Source of the DNA: Heligmosomoides polygyrus polygyrus
Taxonomy: Eukaryota; Nematoda; Chromadorea; Rhabditida; Heligmosomidae
NCBI GenBank assembly: GCA_947396885.1
Contig: OX377206.1
Span: 20,393,114 to 20,457,113, forward strand
Length of the DNA stretch: 64,000 nucleotides
Direction of reading: 5' to 3'
The notes below the pieces were generated by a model that was not told where the DNA came from, did no database searches, and saw nothing but the letters and a program-made list of their open reading frames with translations. The position numbers and the translations under genes were made by a program. How positions within the stretch are numbered: the stretch's first letter is position 1; every line of letters starts with the position of its first letter. Shown here piece after piece: positions 39,601 to 51,600 of the stretch.

Positions 39601-42600
39601 CAGTGCCCTCTCCACACCTTCCTCCGCCTGGGATAGATTCGACTTATCTGCTGGCATCACACAGATGAAGATAAAGCAACTATGTACTGACTGTTCAAAT
39701 CATTTCATTAAGCCTCAAGTGGCTGGTATCGAGGTTGTGAGCTGTCATAACGATGTTTTGTTGCGATCAAAACTTCTAGCGCCAGGCGGGACTCGAACCC
39801 GCACCTCCCTCTGGATGTTGCGTTCGATCAAACGGCGCCGGTGGTGTAATGGCGTAGAGCATTCCCGCCCGGTTAGAGGGAGGTGCGGGTTCGAGTCCCG
39901 CCTGGCGCTAGAAGTTTTGATCGCAACAAAACATCGTTATGTACTGACTATTTGACCAGGCGGGATGGGACCAGAGGAATGTTTCCAGCTTTCTCGTGAA
40001 ATCAACGCCGTTGCATAAATTACATGTGGAGTATAAAGGTCGGCCATGATCAATATCTTCGGGGTATGCGCCATACATTCTACTTCTACGAGGTGTCGTT
40101 GAGGCGGTTTGCGTATTTAGCTTGACTAGTGATGGCCAGTCGGGGCGGTAAACAAGGCAGTGATCCTTCCTGGAGAGGTTCGATACCAAATCACCGAACC
40201 CGGAGGATGGAAGGTTCGGTTGGCCTGGGTGGGAAATCCGAAAAAGAACCTGGAATCGGTGTGTGCAATAGCTGGCGCCTCCCGCTACGCTACTATACAC
40301 CCATGGTGTAGGGTTGGTTAAACAAAAACTATCAAAATTGGAAGAAAAATAAAATAGAAGGTCAATATTGACGCGTAGCGCTGTTAGTTTAAGCACAGTT
40401 TATTTGATGAAAAAGTAAATCGCTATCCTTCATCTCGCGAACGACGAAGGGTAAAAGTGAAGTTAAAAAACTCTTTGATAAGTTGCGATGTGCCAAATCA
40501 GAAAATACACATGTAACGTGTAAAGTGAAAACTTCAAATTTTTGAACAGAAGACGCACGTACCTTTGCTGGATGGAGCTTGATGCCATAGAAATCACAGC
40601 GTCGTGCCACTTCGAGCATTGCAAAGTCGCTCTCGCCGGGGCTCATCCCTCTGAAAAAAGAAGATCTACGACGATATTAGAGAGCCAAAATCGCTTCCTT
40701 CTGAAGTGTTTGTTCGAGTCCCGCCTGGCGCCTAAAATTTTGCCGATAACCAAACAGCCTCGTAACAGCTTATATGTAGTCTCCGTAATAGTCATTTCAT
40801 GGTTCAAGAGAAATGAGTTGATTTTAGACTAATGCTATGTCATTGAAATGGAAGCTATAGAACAGTGAACTAGAAATTGAAACGATGTTGGAAAGGTCTG
40901 TCTAATCTGTTGCAAATGTGCCCTGCTCAGATAAATGAAGTGTTAAGCGGCACCTCCATTTACTTATTTACTTATTATTTGCACAATGTCATGCGCACAA
41001 AATAGCACATTTAACAAGGACACAGTATGTTAGAAAATACATGTTGTAAAATTTAAAAAAAAACATTAAATAAATATTAGAAGCGGTTCAAAACAACTTT
41101 TCGAGGAAGTTGATGATACGGGAACTAGGGTTTTGCTACGATCAAGTACCCAGTAGTATAAAAAGGAATCACAATTTCAGATTGAGGACGCTAAAATACA
41201 GAAGGAAGAGGAATGACATGCTACTTTTTCACATTTTTCACACATCATCCACCATACCATTGGCATTAAAATGTCAGATATATTGACATCGAGGACAGTA
41301 AACACTCGAAGTGGAAGTGTCAGATATTATCCTGGCACAGCCAAGCTCAGTAGTAGGCTCAATTTCTTCACACTCGAGTCAAGCACATTATATGACAAGC
41401 TTAAAAAAGGGTACCATTCCCACGCATCTCTCTTCCTTTAGAAAATTTCTGAGCCATCACTTAAGTTCTTAACAATATACCTGGATTTGTTCGGTTTATT
41501 GTCTTATTGATTTTTCTGTTGTTTTGTGTTCGTGTTCTGTTGTTATCATTTTCTATTATTAGCAATTTCACTCACCTCAATTCAGTATTTCTTATTGGCG
41601 TTCGGCAAATTGTTCTATGGAAATTGTTGTTGTAACTCACATGGACATGCTCACGTAATGAATAATAATAAAATCAAAACTAACCAGCATTGTCACTTTT
41701 CATGTGAGCGGAACTCTTAAACGGAATGTAGAAATCACTTAGAAGTATAAAAGTTTTAGGAGAATAGGCGTAAGGGAATTATCACGTAATACATAGCCAA
41801 TCTCATCCGTACAAAACTGTACAACTTGGAGTTTGACGTTCTATCCGCTTTTTTTTTGTAATCTACACACATGTCGCTTACGCAGCGTTATTTTTCGAAC
41901 CTCTGAGAATGATCGGAGAAATCTCATCGTTCACAAGAGAATGTCAGAATTGCTTTCCGACTATTCATTAGGATTAATTGCCCAAATGTTAACATCTAGA
42001 AAATCCGTGCGAGGAATTTCTACTTGCAAGCACGAGCTCCAAGAAGTAGTCCTTACCGCAAACAAAACGGGGAACTATGAACGATGTGAAGGCCATTTGA
42101 AATCATAGGTTGAAAATGGCGAAAAGTTTCGGTTCCACTTAATATTTCTGTGGTATAAAAATGTTGCGGTTTACTAGAATCCTTTCAACCAAGTTCGTGT
42201 CACAAATTTTCTTGATGAACTTTGGATGGTTTGCAAAGCCCTACGTAATGTTGTAGGGCGCGCGTAGCCCAGCGAGGAGGCGCCGACTGTCTCCTGTACC
42301 CGAAATCTCCCGCCCAGGCCAACCAAGCCCTCCATCCCTCCGGGGTCGGTGAATTCGTACCAGACTTGTCTGGGAAGGACACAGGCTGACTTTTTCATCG
42401 GCCATCGCAAGTCATTGTATGGCCAAATACACATACAAATCGCCTCCACGACATCCCGTAGAAGTAGAATGCGTGGCGCATCCCAAAAAGGATTGAGTAA
42501 CGTCGTTCTTTATCCTTTATCGTTATGTAATGTCATTCACATTAGTAATTAAGTAAACAGAGCGATGGATTAGAGATGTACATGACACGATACTGAAATC

Positions 42601-45600
42601 CTACACGCCTGTAGATGTTTGTCTGCTCGCATTTCGCTTCAGCTTGATGAATTTTATTGTAACTGAAGGGATGGGAATTTCGCGCTTATCGAGTAGTATA
42701 TTTGCATTTGGGACGTCCTGAGCAGTAGTTTAGCAGGTGCGGTTTTGTACTTAAATTCTCCTTTTGGATTTTCTTCGAGATCTCATTGAGCCATGATCGA
42801 CAAGGAAAATTTTCATATTTTCGCGAAATTTTGACGTCCCGCATTTGTCGGGAGAAGGGTCTCTAGTGAGCGGCGAGGAATTGCGTTGCTCCTCCTTCTT
42901 CTCGTCGTCGTCGTCGTTTCATTGTGGCGCATTGTGAAGAGGGTGGTCATTGCGTCGGATTTTTTCCATATGCGACGACATCATCGAGGCCTAGCGTAAA
43001 GCGCGCAAAAATCGATGCTCGAACAACTGCTATTATGTTGAATGAGAGGCTTAGGCCATAATTTTTTCGTCCCGTTCTGCCTCCGGTCGTTCGCCGGCCG
43101 GCCTTCGACTCCGTTCCGTTCGCGTTCACAGGCGCCGACGGAGCCGGCGTGGCGGAAGCACGCACATGCCCGGCAAAACATTACTACACGAGGAGCAGCG
43201 CTGGTTCTTGTTCTTCGACCTCTCTGTGTTGTCTTTTCAAGCCAGAACAATGAAATGCGCGCATATCAGCAAAATTTGTGCGCCAGGTAAACAGGAAACG
43301 ACGACCCGAACAGGAGCACTGTGATCTAGGACGAATCGAGAGTAGCGCTTGCGAATATCGAAAAATCTCAAAAATTGAAAGAAAAAAGCTGAATATCAAT
43401 CAACGGCGAGATGCTCGCTCGTGGAGGATTGATGCATTTTCTCGATGGAATGCTTCATGAGAAGTGATAGATCGGAATGCAATGGATCACCTGGACCCTA
43501 CTCCTTGGCAATGAAGAAAACTTGGTACAAATTGGCTCAGCGAGGAATGCTGCCACCCACCATTTGTCATGTTGCGCGCACTTCTCATTTTTAGACTCCC
43601 ATGGTCTACTGCCTACTCTTGTGTGAGAAGGGACTGCGAGGACGTCAAGTCCTATTCTACTGGGTTGATCGAAAAGTCTTGCAACACTAGCACAACAATA
43701 TTACAATACAATACAACATAAAAAAAATTCAGTCCACGATATATTCCCCATCCAAGTCTAAGATAATGCCAGATCTCAGGCCGCCGTCAATTCCTTTCCG
43801 CCAGAATTCCGAGGGCTGTGAGGAAAAGTCAGAAACCTCCATTTCCAGTTGACGTCGATCATCGAACTCTCTACCTCAAAGACGCTGCTTCAGAGCTCTG
43901 AATAGGTGGTCGTCAGAAGGAGCGAGGTCTGGAGAGTACGGTGCATGGGGCAGAACTTCCCAGCCTAACTCCTGGATTCTCTCGTGACTCACTTTTGCGA
44001 CATGAGGGCACGCGGGAATATGATCGATACGTCGGGGGTGCGAAGTTGGCACCTCCTGCTGAGTGCGCTATATGCGCTCATAAGGATAACGGACGGCATT
44101 AAGTAATCGCCTTGTGAAGTGCGCCACGCATTCTACTCTTACGGGGGAGTCGGGAAGGGAATTTGAATGTGTATTTAGCCTCTACAATGATTTACGGTAG
44201 CCAGCCAAAAGACGAGTCAGTTTTTTCATCTCTTCTAGCCAAGTCTTTTACCAATCCACAGACTTCGAAGAGATGAAGAGATGTAGGGCTGGTGTGGCCA
44301 GGGGTTCCGAACCAGGAATCTGAATTCGGGTGCACACGACAGCTGGTACCTCCACCGACTGCTCTACCACACGTCCTATTCTGGAACTCAGTTCGCTGCA
44401 TTACCTTTTAGTTTTACATTTGTATAAATCATGTGTTGAACTTCAACATGAGATAGCGATAAATTTCCTAAGCTAGCAGGGTATGTGAGTTCGACTGTTA
44501 TCGGCATCCTTCAAAACAATAGTAAAGCATAAAAGAAAATTAGGCAATCAGTGAGCGCATAAAAAAGAATCGGATAATGTAAAGATGATTATGCGAGGTA
44601 GTTCTCGTAGTATCCACCTCGCTTTGTACTAGCGTTCCTTATTGTTTCGAATACAAAATTAGGTTATTAGGTCGGACCTAAAGTTTCCACCGTTTCTCGC
44701 TCCGAGGTTCATGTGATCATAACCCAGTCTATATTTCATCTCCTCGTCCACGGTAAACGATGTGCATTAGTCGTGTCTCTGCAGTGGATGACGAAAAAGA
44801 AAGAAGAAAGAGAAAAAAGAAAAAAGAACAAGAAACGTAAGCACTTCAACTTCAAAGAATTGGGATGACAGAGCTCATATACTGTCGCATAACTTTTGAC
44901 ATATTTTTGTGCCATGCACATGACATTTATGTGAGTTTATCCTCGAAGGGCTTTCTAAAAACAGCTAAAAATAGTCCTTCTGTGAAAACTATGTATGTAG
45001 GCTTTGAGGAACTCATTAAAAACTAAAACTTCATTCCCGACATTTTTCTGCATAAAGAACATGAAGATGTGTTATTTAGGGTTGCTGCTTGAACGGGTAG
45101 AAACTTCCTACCCCTAACTGCAAGCGCAAAATAGATTGTTTACAGATTTCCAAAAAAAAAATTCATTTCAAATTCTAATAAGAAGACCTTGTTACACTTG
45201 AGTAGCTTATACTGGATCCTAATGAAAAATGCTACCACTAGACTACATACGAACAAGAAATGATCCATTGAAACTGAAGTAATTTTTTGGATGTCTCGAG
45301 GAAGCAATTTTTCTTTCAACTTTTTCGCACAATGTCTTAATATTTTGTTGCTCTTCAAAAGTAAACTTTACTACACGTAATAACTCCTTCGAGAAAAGAT
45401 TCGTTTTCTTCTTCGACAAAAATTATAAAAAGACCCCATTAAAAGGCATCCCTAACTGTTGCGGCGAAAAATCATAGAGTATTAACCTAGCAAACCTTCC
45501 ACTACTTCTAGCGCAGTCCATCAGCACGCTTTTGAATACTACAGGCATTTTTACATACTAAAGGCGTGGGAAACCACATGGACACCACTTCTAGTTGTTC

Positions 45601-48600
45601 CTGCTTGCGACTATCTAACATAGTCAAGACCTTCCACTATTTTTGAGTTCTACACGATCAGTTCAAGGCGTTTAGATCAGTCTGTCACTATTGCGATTCC
45701 GCCTTTATGCAGCACCAAAGTTCGATTTCATTTCGGCTGACCGCTTTCCAATCCTTGAAGCACTATGTTACGAAAATTGCACCTTTCTACTACCGTAAGG
45801 ATTGGTTTAAATCATCCGTTGTTTGAACTGTTTGATGAACGACTCAAAGGGTTTAAAACAGCGTGCCCCTCTTTACATCGTCATATAGGAACCACTCACG
45901 AATTCGTGGGAAGGAACGTTAAAGAGGCAACCAACATTTACAACACCAAACGGTAGAAATATTTGATCCGACCTAATATTGGTGATGAGCACAATATTGA
46001 GAAGTCAAATTACAGCTTAAATTCAAATAAATTAAGGCCAGGATGGTAGCAGACTCACATCAAGTTCTTGTGGTTCTCCATCACCTTCTGCTGAAACTCG
46101 ATGGTCTGGTGTGGTATGAAGCGTGAATGCGAGAGGTACGTGGCGTCCGGATAGTCTTCTGCCGAGAAGTCCCCGCATTCGGACTGAAATATAGCCGTTT
46201 CTCCTGTCTCAGCCCGTCCTAACGGCTTCACACGTGCTACTGGTAACAATAACGTGTTGATTGAAACGTGCGAACAAGCAGCAGCACCTGTACAAGGTAG
46301 GCGGCCAGCAGAGCAGCTGTCGTCTCGGCACAATGCAGTTCGCCCATTGACAAGTCACGTCGAATTTGAAGCGTCAGCAGATATCTGCAAGGCATGCTAT
46401 GCGCTTATTAATACGGATCACTAATTGATTATATCGATTTTCTCGTGCAATGGATGCGCAAGAAAGGAGATCACACAAACGAATAGAACAAAGTACAACA
46501 TGAAAGTACTGGAAATATTGATGTTTAGGGTTTCTGTAGTCAAATTTAGCTAATTCTCCTTGAAACCATGCCTTGAGTAGGTTCCAAAAAATGTTCAACA
46601 ACAAAATTATAAAATTATTGAAACTGGTTCAAGTGGAGCTCGATTGACACTGCCGTTGACGCAACAACAAAGCATAGCTGTCATCGTATTTTGAAAAAAC
46701 GTAAATAAACACAGTAATTTGACAGACAGACTTACCGAGTGTACTCCTCTTCTAGGTCGATCGGATTTGGAGTATAAAATTTTACAATAAAATAGAATTT
46801 GGCGTCGCTGCTATGTGAACTAATTTGACGGAGGATAGGCTTGTCGGCGTCTAACCAGCACTGAAACAGTGAACAATAACACCAATAGTATAAGTATTTT
46901 TGTACTAGGTAATTTGTATTTGAAGTTCTGCTATTTTTCTCGTTTTCGGTTATGCTCAGCTATTATACTTCTTAAGATTTTAAGTTCTTGGGTAAAATAT
47001 TAGAGAACGCGAGCATCTAGGTGAAGGTAGCAAGGAACCCCCTAAAGATTTTCTCAACTAGGAAATGGCAATATTTAGTAGGAAGCCTGGAATATATCAT
47101 ACCTATCTATTTCGTGCTCCTTTCGAACTCTGCAAACGCACTGGCTATCTGTTTTCTTGAAAATCATAAAAATATTGAAAGTGGTTCAGTGACAAGGTGC
47201 GCAGCTTGTGCATGCTTGTAAATGCACGTTTTGATTCGCCTACGCTCACGAGCACTGCATTCCTTCAGAAAAATATTCGCAGGCTTCATACTGGTAGTAA
47301 GCGAGGTAAATGTCTGGGTTTGTGAACGTCTCTTCTGTAGAAATTCTGTAGACGAATGCTCCCCTTTTCCTCTGAAGTCATGAAATGAAATTGAACTCAT
47401 CAAGCAAACGAATGGCATTTGAAAGTGAACCCTATCTTTTCTTTTGAGGATTCAGGGCTCAAGGTTCCCAGAAAACCGTTCTTAATTTGGACTGAGCATA
47501 AAACCGAGTATGTCTCAGATTCTCGAAAGGTCAAGCGGCTCTCCTAGCAAAAGGCGACGAATTCTACACAAGAATAAAAAACTGACTAAGAACCGCATTT
47601 TGGTCTCATTTATGTGTATAAATGCACTTGTAGAAACTAGTGCTGTTGAAATTCCAACAATGAATTATTGGCTTAAGAAATTCGTCAAGAGCCAATTTCC
47701 GTTTACTTCTGTCAAACTTCTAGTTACGAGCACACGTATTGGTTCTTAAGGACACATGGAACGCAGTCGGAGGAGAGTGCGCCTATCCCTTGTATACCAA
47801 CCATGTCCATTAAAGGTTTGAGTACCGCCCAGGCCATATGCATTTCGTTCATCGACTGACTACTACAAGCCATTGCATAGGCCAAATATGTATGCAATCA
47901 GGCTAGCTGCACGACGTCCCGTAGAAGTGGAGTGCTTGGTACATCCCATAAAAGGATTTGTTAAAAGGTGAATTTATCCTCGAGTTTTAAGCAAAATATG
48001 AATAGACCTTTTATTCTTATATCCTACTATAACTAGGGCGCGTATAGCGCAGTCGGAGGAGGCGCCGGCTGTCGCGTGCGCCCGATACCAGGTTCCTGGT
48101 TCGGATTTCCGCGCCCAGGCCAACCAAGCCTTCCATCCCTCCGAGATCGATGAATTGGTACCGGACTTGTCTGGAAAGGATAGAGCGCTGACTTGTTCAT
48201 CGGCTGGCCACCGCAAGTCATTGTGTGCCCAAATACGCATTCAAATCGCCTCCACGACATCCCGTAGAAGTAGAATGCGTGGCGCATCCCAAAAGGGATT
48301 GAGTAACGCCGTCCTTTATCCTTTTATCCTTATCCTACTATAACTGCGGTACTACCATATGATGTCATGTGTTGTGTTGTTCAGTGTTCTTCTTAGAGGC
48401 GTTCAACAAGACTGATATCCGATCCTCTGAAGTTCCTTTAAACAAGGCGAAACTCGCCGAAACGTAAGCCGAATAGAAACTGGATAACAATCTTGGTGAA
48501 CAGCTATAACAAGGACACTATGAGGTAAACAACGCTAACAACGGTTACCGTTACATTATTTACCAAGACCTATTTTTTTGAGCTGTAACTTCCAGTCCTC

Positions 48601-51600
48601 TAAAGAGACAACTGCTAGCCTTTTGTTTTCCCCCTACTCATAAATGGCGTTTTGAGAAGAGCTTGTGAAGAGGCATTCTATTAGGTGTACTGGTGGCTTC
48701 CAAAGATTTCAATTTGGAGTTTTTTCCTGTCGCTCTGACGGTTGAAGACGTATTTCCAATGCTGAGCAGACAGATATTTTCGGAGCTCCACTCTGAAGCG
48801 CGATGACGTTCATGAAATGTCGCCGACGACTTAGCCGCGTGAGCACGGCTTATATAAACAGCACTTTTGGCGGAATTCCCCGAAGAATTGCAACAAGCAC
48901 AATCGGAAAGCAACAACCGAGAGACGACCGTGCACTCACATGACATCCAGTGTTGTCTATGCACTCTAAGCCGAAGTAGTCGTTCTCGAGGAGATTCAGA
49001 TGTCGTGCTACCTCGTCGAGTAGCGTCTGACCGATAGCCTTGTGCTGAAGTAGGACAGGTATAGAAACATGAATATATTGTTTTATTTTGGAAGAAGTAA
49101 GCGAGTTTGCACTGCTGTTTGTCAGATGTTGTATAAAACTAGCCTCTTTCTCGAAGCTTCTGGGATCGCCTCCGCTCTTTTGGGGTAAAACAATCAAACA
49201 TTGCGAGCAAATTTAATGGAGATTTCTTGTTGTTTTTATGCAACAGTGTGTTTACCGAACGAGGAATGGGAATTTGATCTGTATTTTCTGTTTTATGGGA
49301 ATGGAAGGTGTATGGTAGCGAAGACATGCGAGGAAACCCGCATGTATTCATAACCTTTTTCCAGGGATCAAACCTTCAGTCAGTCTGTGATTCTGTGGTA
49401 CTGCTAAGGTTCATAGCGTAAGCGAAGCATTGGTAAAGGAATACTTTGAGCACGACAGCCCAAAAAGTTATAGTTAAGTCAAACTATAATATAAGCTATA
49501 ATTGAGAATAATTATAATGTAATAATTTTTTATTTTATCTTAATTCGTTTTTAAGTTCAGTCAAGATTTTGTGCCAGGTCTTCGTTCATCATACATTACC
49601 TCTTTCTAATTTTTATATCTTTATAATTCTTTTTTCTGTAAAAAAAATTGGTTGGAAGAAATCGGTAGATTTTTCCTTCAGATTTTTTGTTTCCGTTTGG
49701 TTGTGAAACGAATAACTTTCTCTTATATTGAGCAACAGAATAGCTTAAAGTGAACTGAAAGATAAGGAATTTTGAAAGGCAAAAAGACCGCACTCCATCC
49801 TTGCATAGGAACATGCCATTCCAACAAAGGTTTACCGGTTCTCCCAAATCAACAACTACGCCGAAGTGGCCTAAATCGAATTCATGCCTAAATAAGAAAT
49901 TTCTGATTTCCTGAATTCAGATGCAACACATTTCTGCGGCCCTCGTTCAATATTCTCTTGTGTGGAGAAAAACATTCACCGACTGCAGTGAAAGTCTGCA
50001 ACTGCAAAACGCCCACGTTGAATGTAAAGATTAGGGGCTCAATTTTTGCGGTTTTGTCCATATAGGAGGGTCAAATTTAACCGATTCGTTAGTGTTAACC
50101 TGGGACGTGATACCATTTGTTCTGAGCAGGGACCATTATGACTGGTTCAAATATTAGAAATAGGGGATTATCTTTTGCGGCAGTTTTTTTTAAAGTGAAC
50201 ATCAGCATGACATTCAAAATTCTTACTGGTAGAGCTTCTGTTAACTCCTCAAATTTTTTCGCAGTTGTTGATTCTTCTACTAGAAATGGTAGGAAGAAAG
50301 TCAAGTTTCCGTCTTTAGGAAACAGGTCAGTGCACAATTCTTTTCTAATAGGGTTCCTGTGCTCTTAAATAAGGCGTTCAAAGAGGACCTCCTACACCTG
50401 ACTCTTGGCTGTTTTAAAGCTAAGGCCGGTAAGGCTGTGGCAGAGGTGTCCTGATTTTCTTTTCTTTTGATTCACTTCTATTCTGTTTTATTTAGTAAGT
50501 AATGATGCTGTTTTGTCATTTGCTGTTCTCTGGTTCAATTATGCTGGTGTTTGTATTTGTTTTTGTTCACTGTTTTATACGTAGTCTTCGTGCTACCTCC
50601 TGAATAAAGCATGGTAGAGTAAAATGGTCCCGTGTAAGCGGGGTTAATACTACGGAGTAGGTTGCTTACAGTAAATTTGTTTCACACAAGCGTACTCTTA
50701 CACTTCCCTTTTTGCGATGGTTACGAAGATGATATCTCTGAAAGTGAATTACTTATGGTGCAAATGATTCCAGATTTGAATCGAACTAGTTAAAGTAGAT
50801 TGTCCGAAAATAGGCCATCACACATCAATGATGAACGTGAATTCTGATTTTTTAAAAGAATTTTTTTCAGCATTATCTTTCTTCGTGCATAACTTGAGGT
50901 AAGAACGTCAAAAGACGTTCTTCCTTTGTCCATACGCGAAAGACCTTAAGTGTTAGAGTACGTTTGTGAGATACTTGTTGCAAAACTAATACAAAGTAGA
51001 GTTTCTGGATAATGCTGAGTGAGCAAACATCAAAAGTGGGGCTTAGAGGGACATCATCTATCAAGCGGATCCATTTTCCGGAATTTGATATATACGACAT
51101 ACCAGTCACTCTAAGTTCTCGAAAAGATCTTGTCTATGTGACCGACTATGTGAATTCTACGAGTAACCCTTCACTATTCTTCCTTATTTCGCATTTTCAC
51201 TTTATTGTGGTCGCTCTTCAAATCAAACTGGACCTTTTTGTTTTCCTATGGACATCTTCAGAATCAAAGTGGATGCCTTCGCGTAAACTGCGTTTTCACT
51301 ACCGACTAAATAAACATGGCGACAACTTGTTAGTGGTATACACCATTATCACACCAATTTGCTCACATTTGAAACCAAACTGAACACTTTTCAAATCAAA
51401 TTTGACACTCTTATAAGCAATCTTGACACTCAGAGAAGGTTAGAATAATTTTCTGTCCAAGGAAAATTTTGCATGATATTTGTATGTATTTAGTATTCTT
51501 TGAAATTTTTGATTCTCCTGCCTTAAAAGCACATGAAAGCAGCGTTCTTAAAGTTGAAAATGAGAGTGCTCCATGCCATTCGTCTAAGATTTTGCGATTT

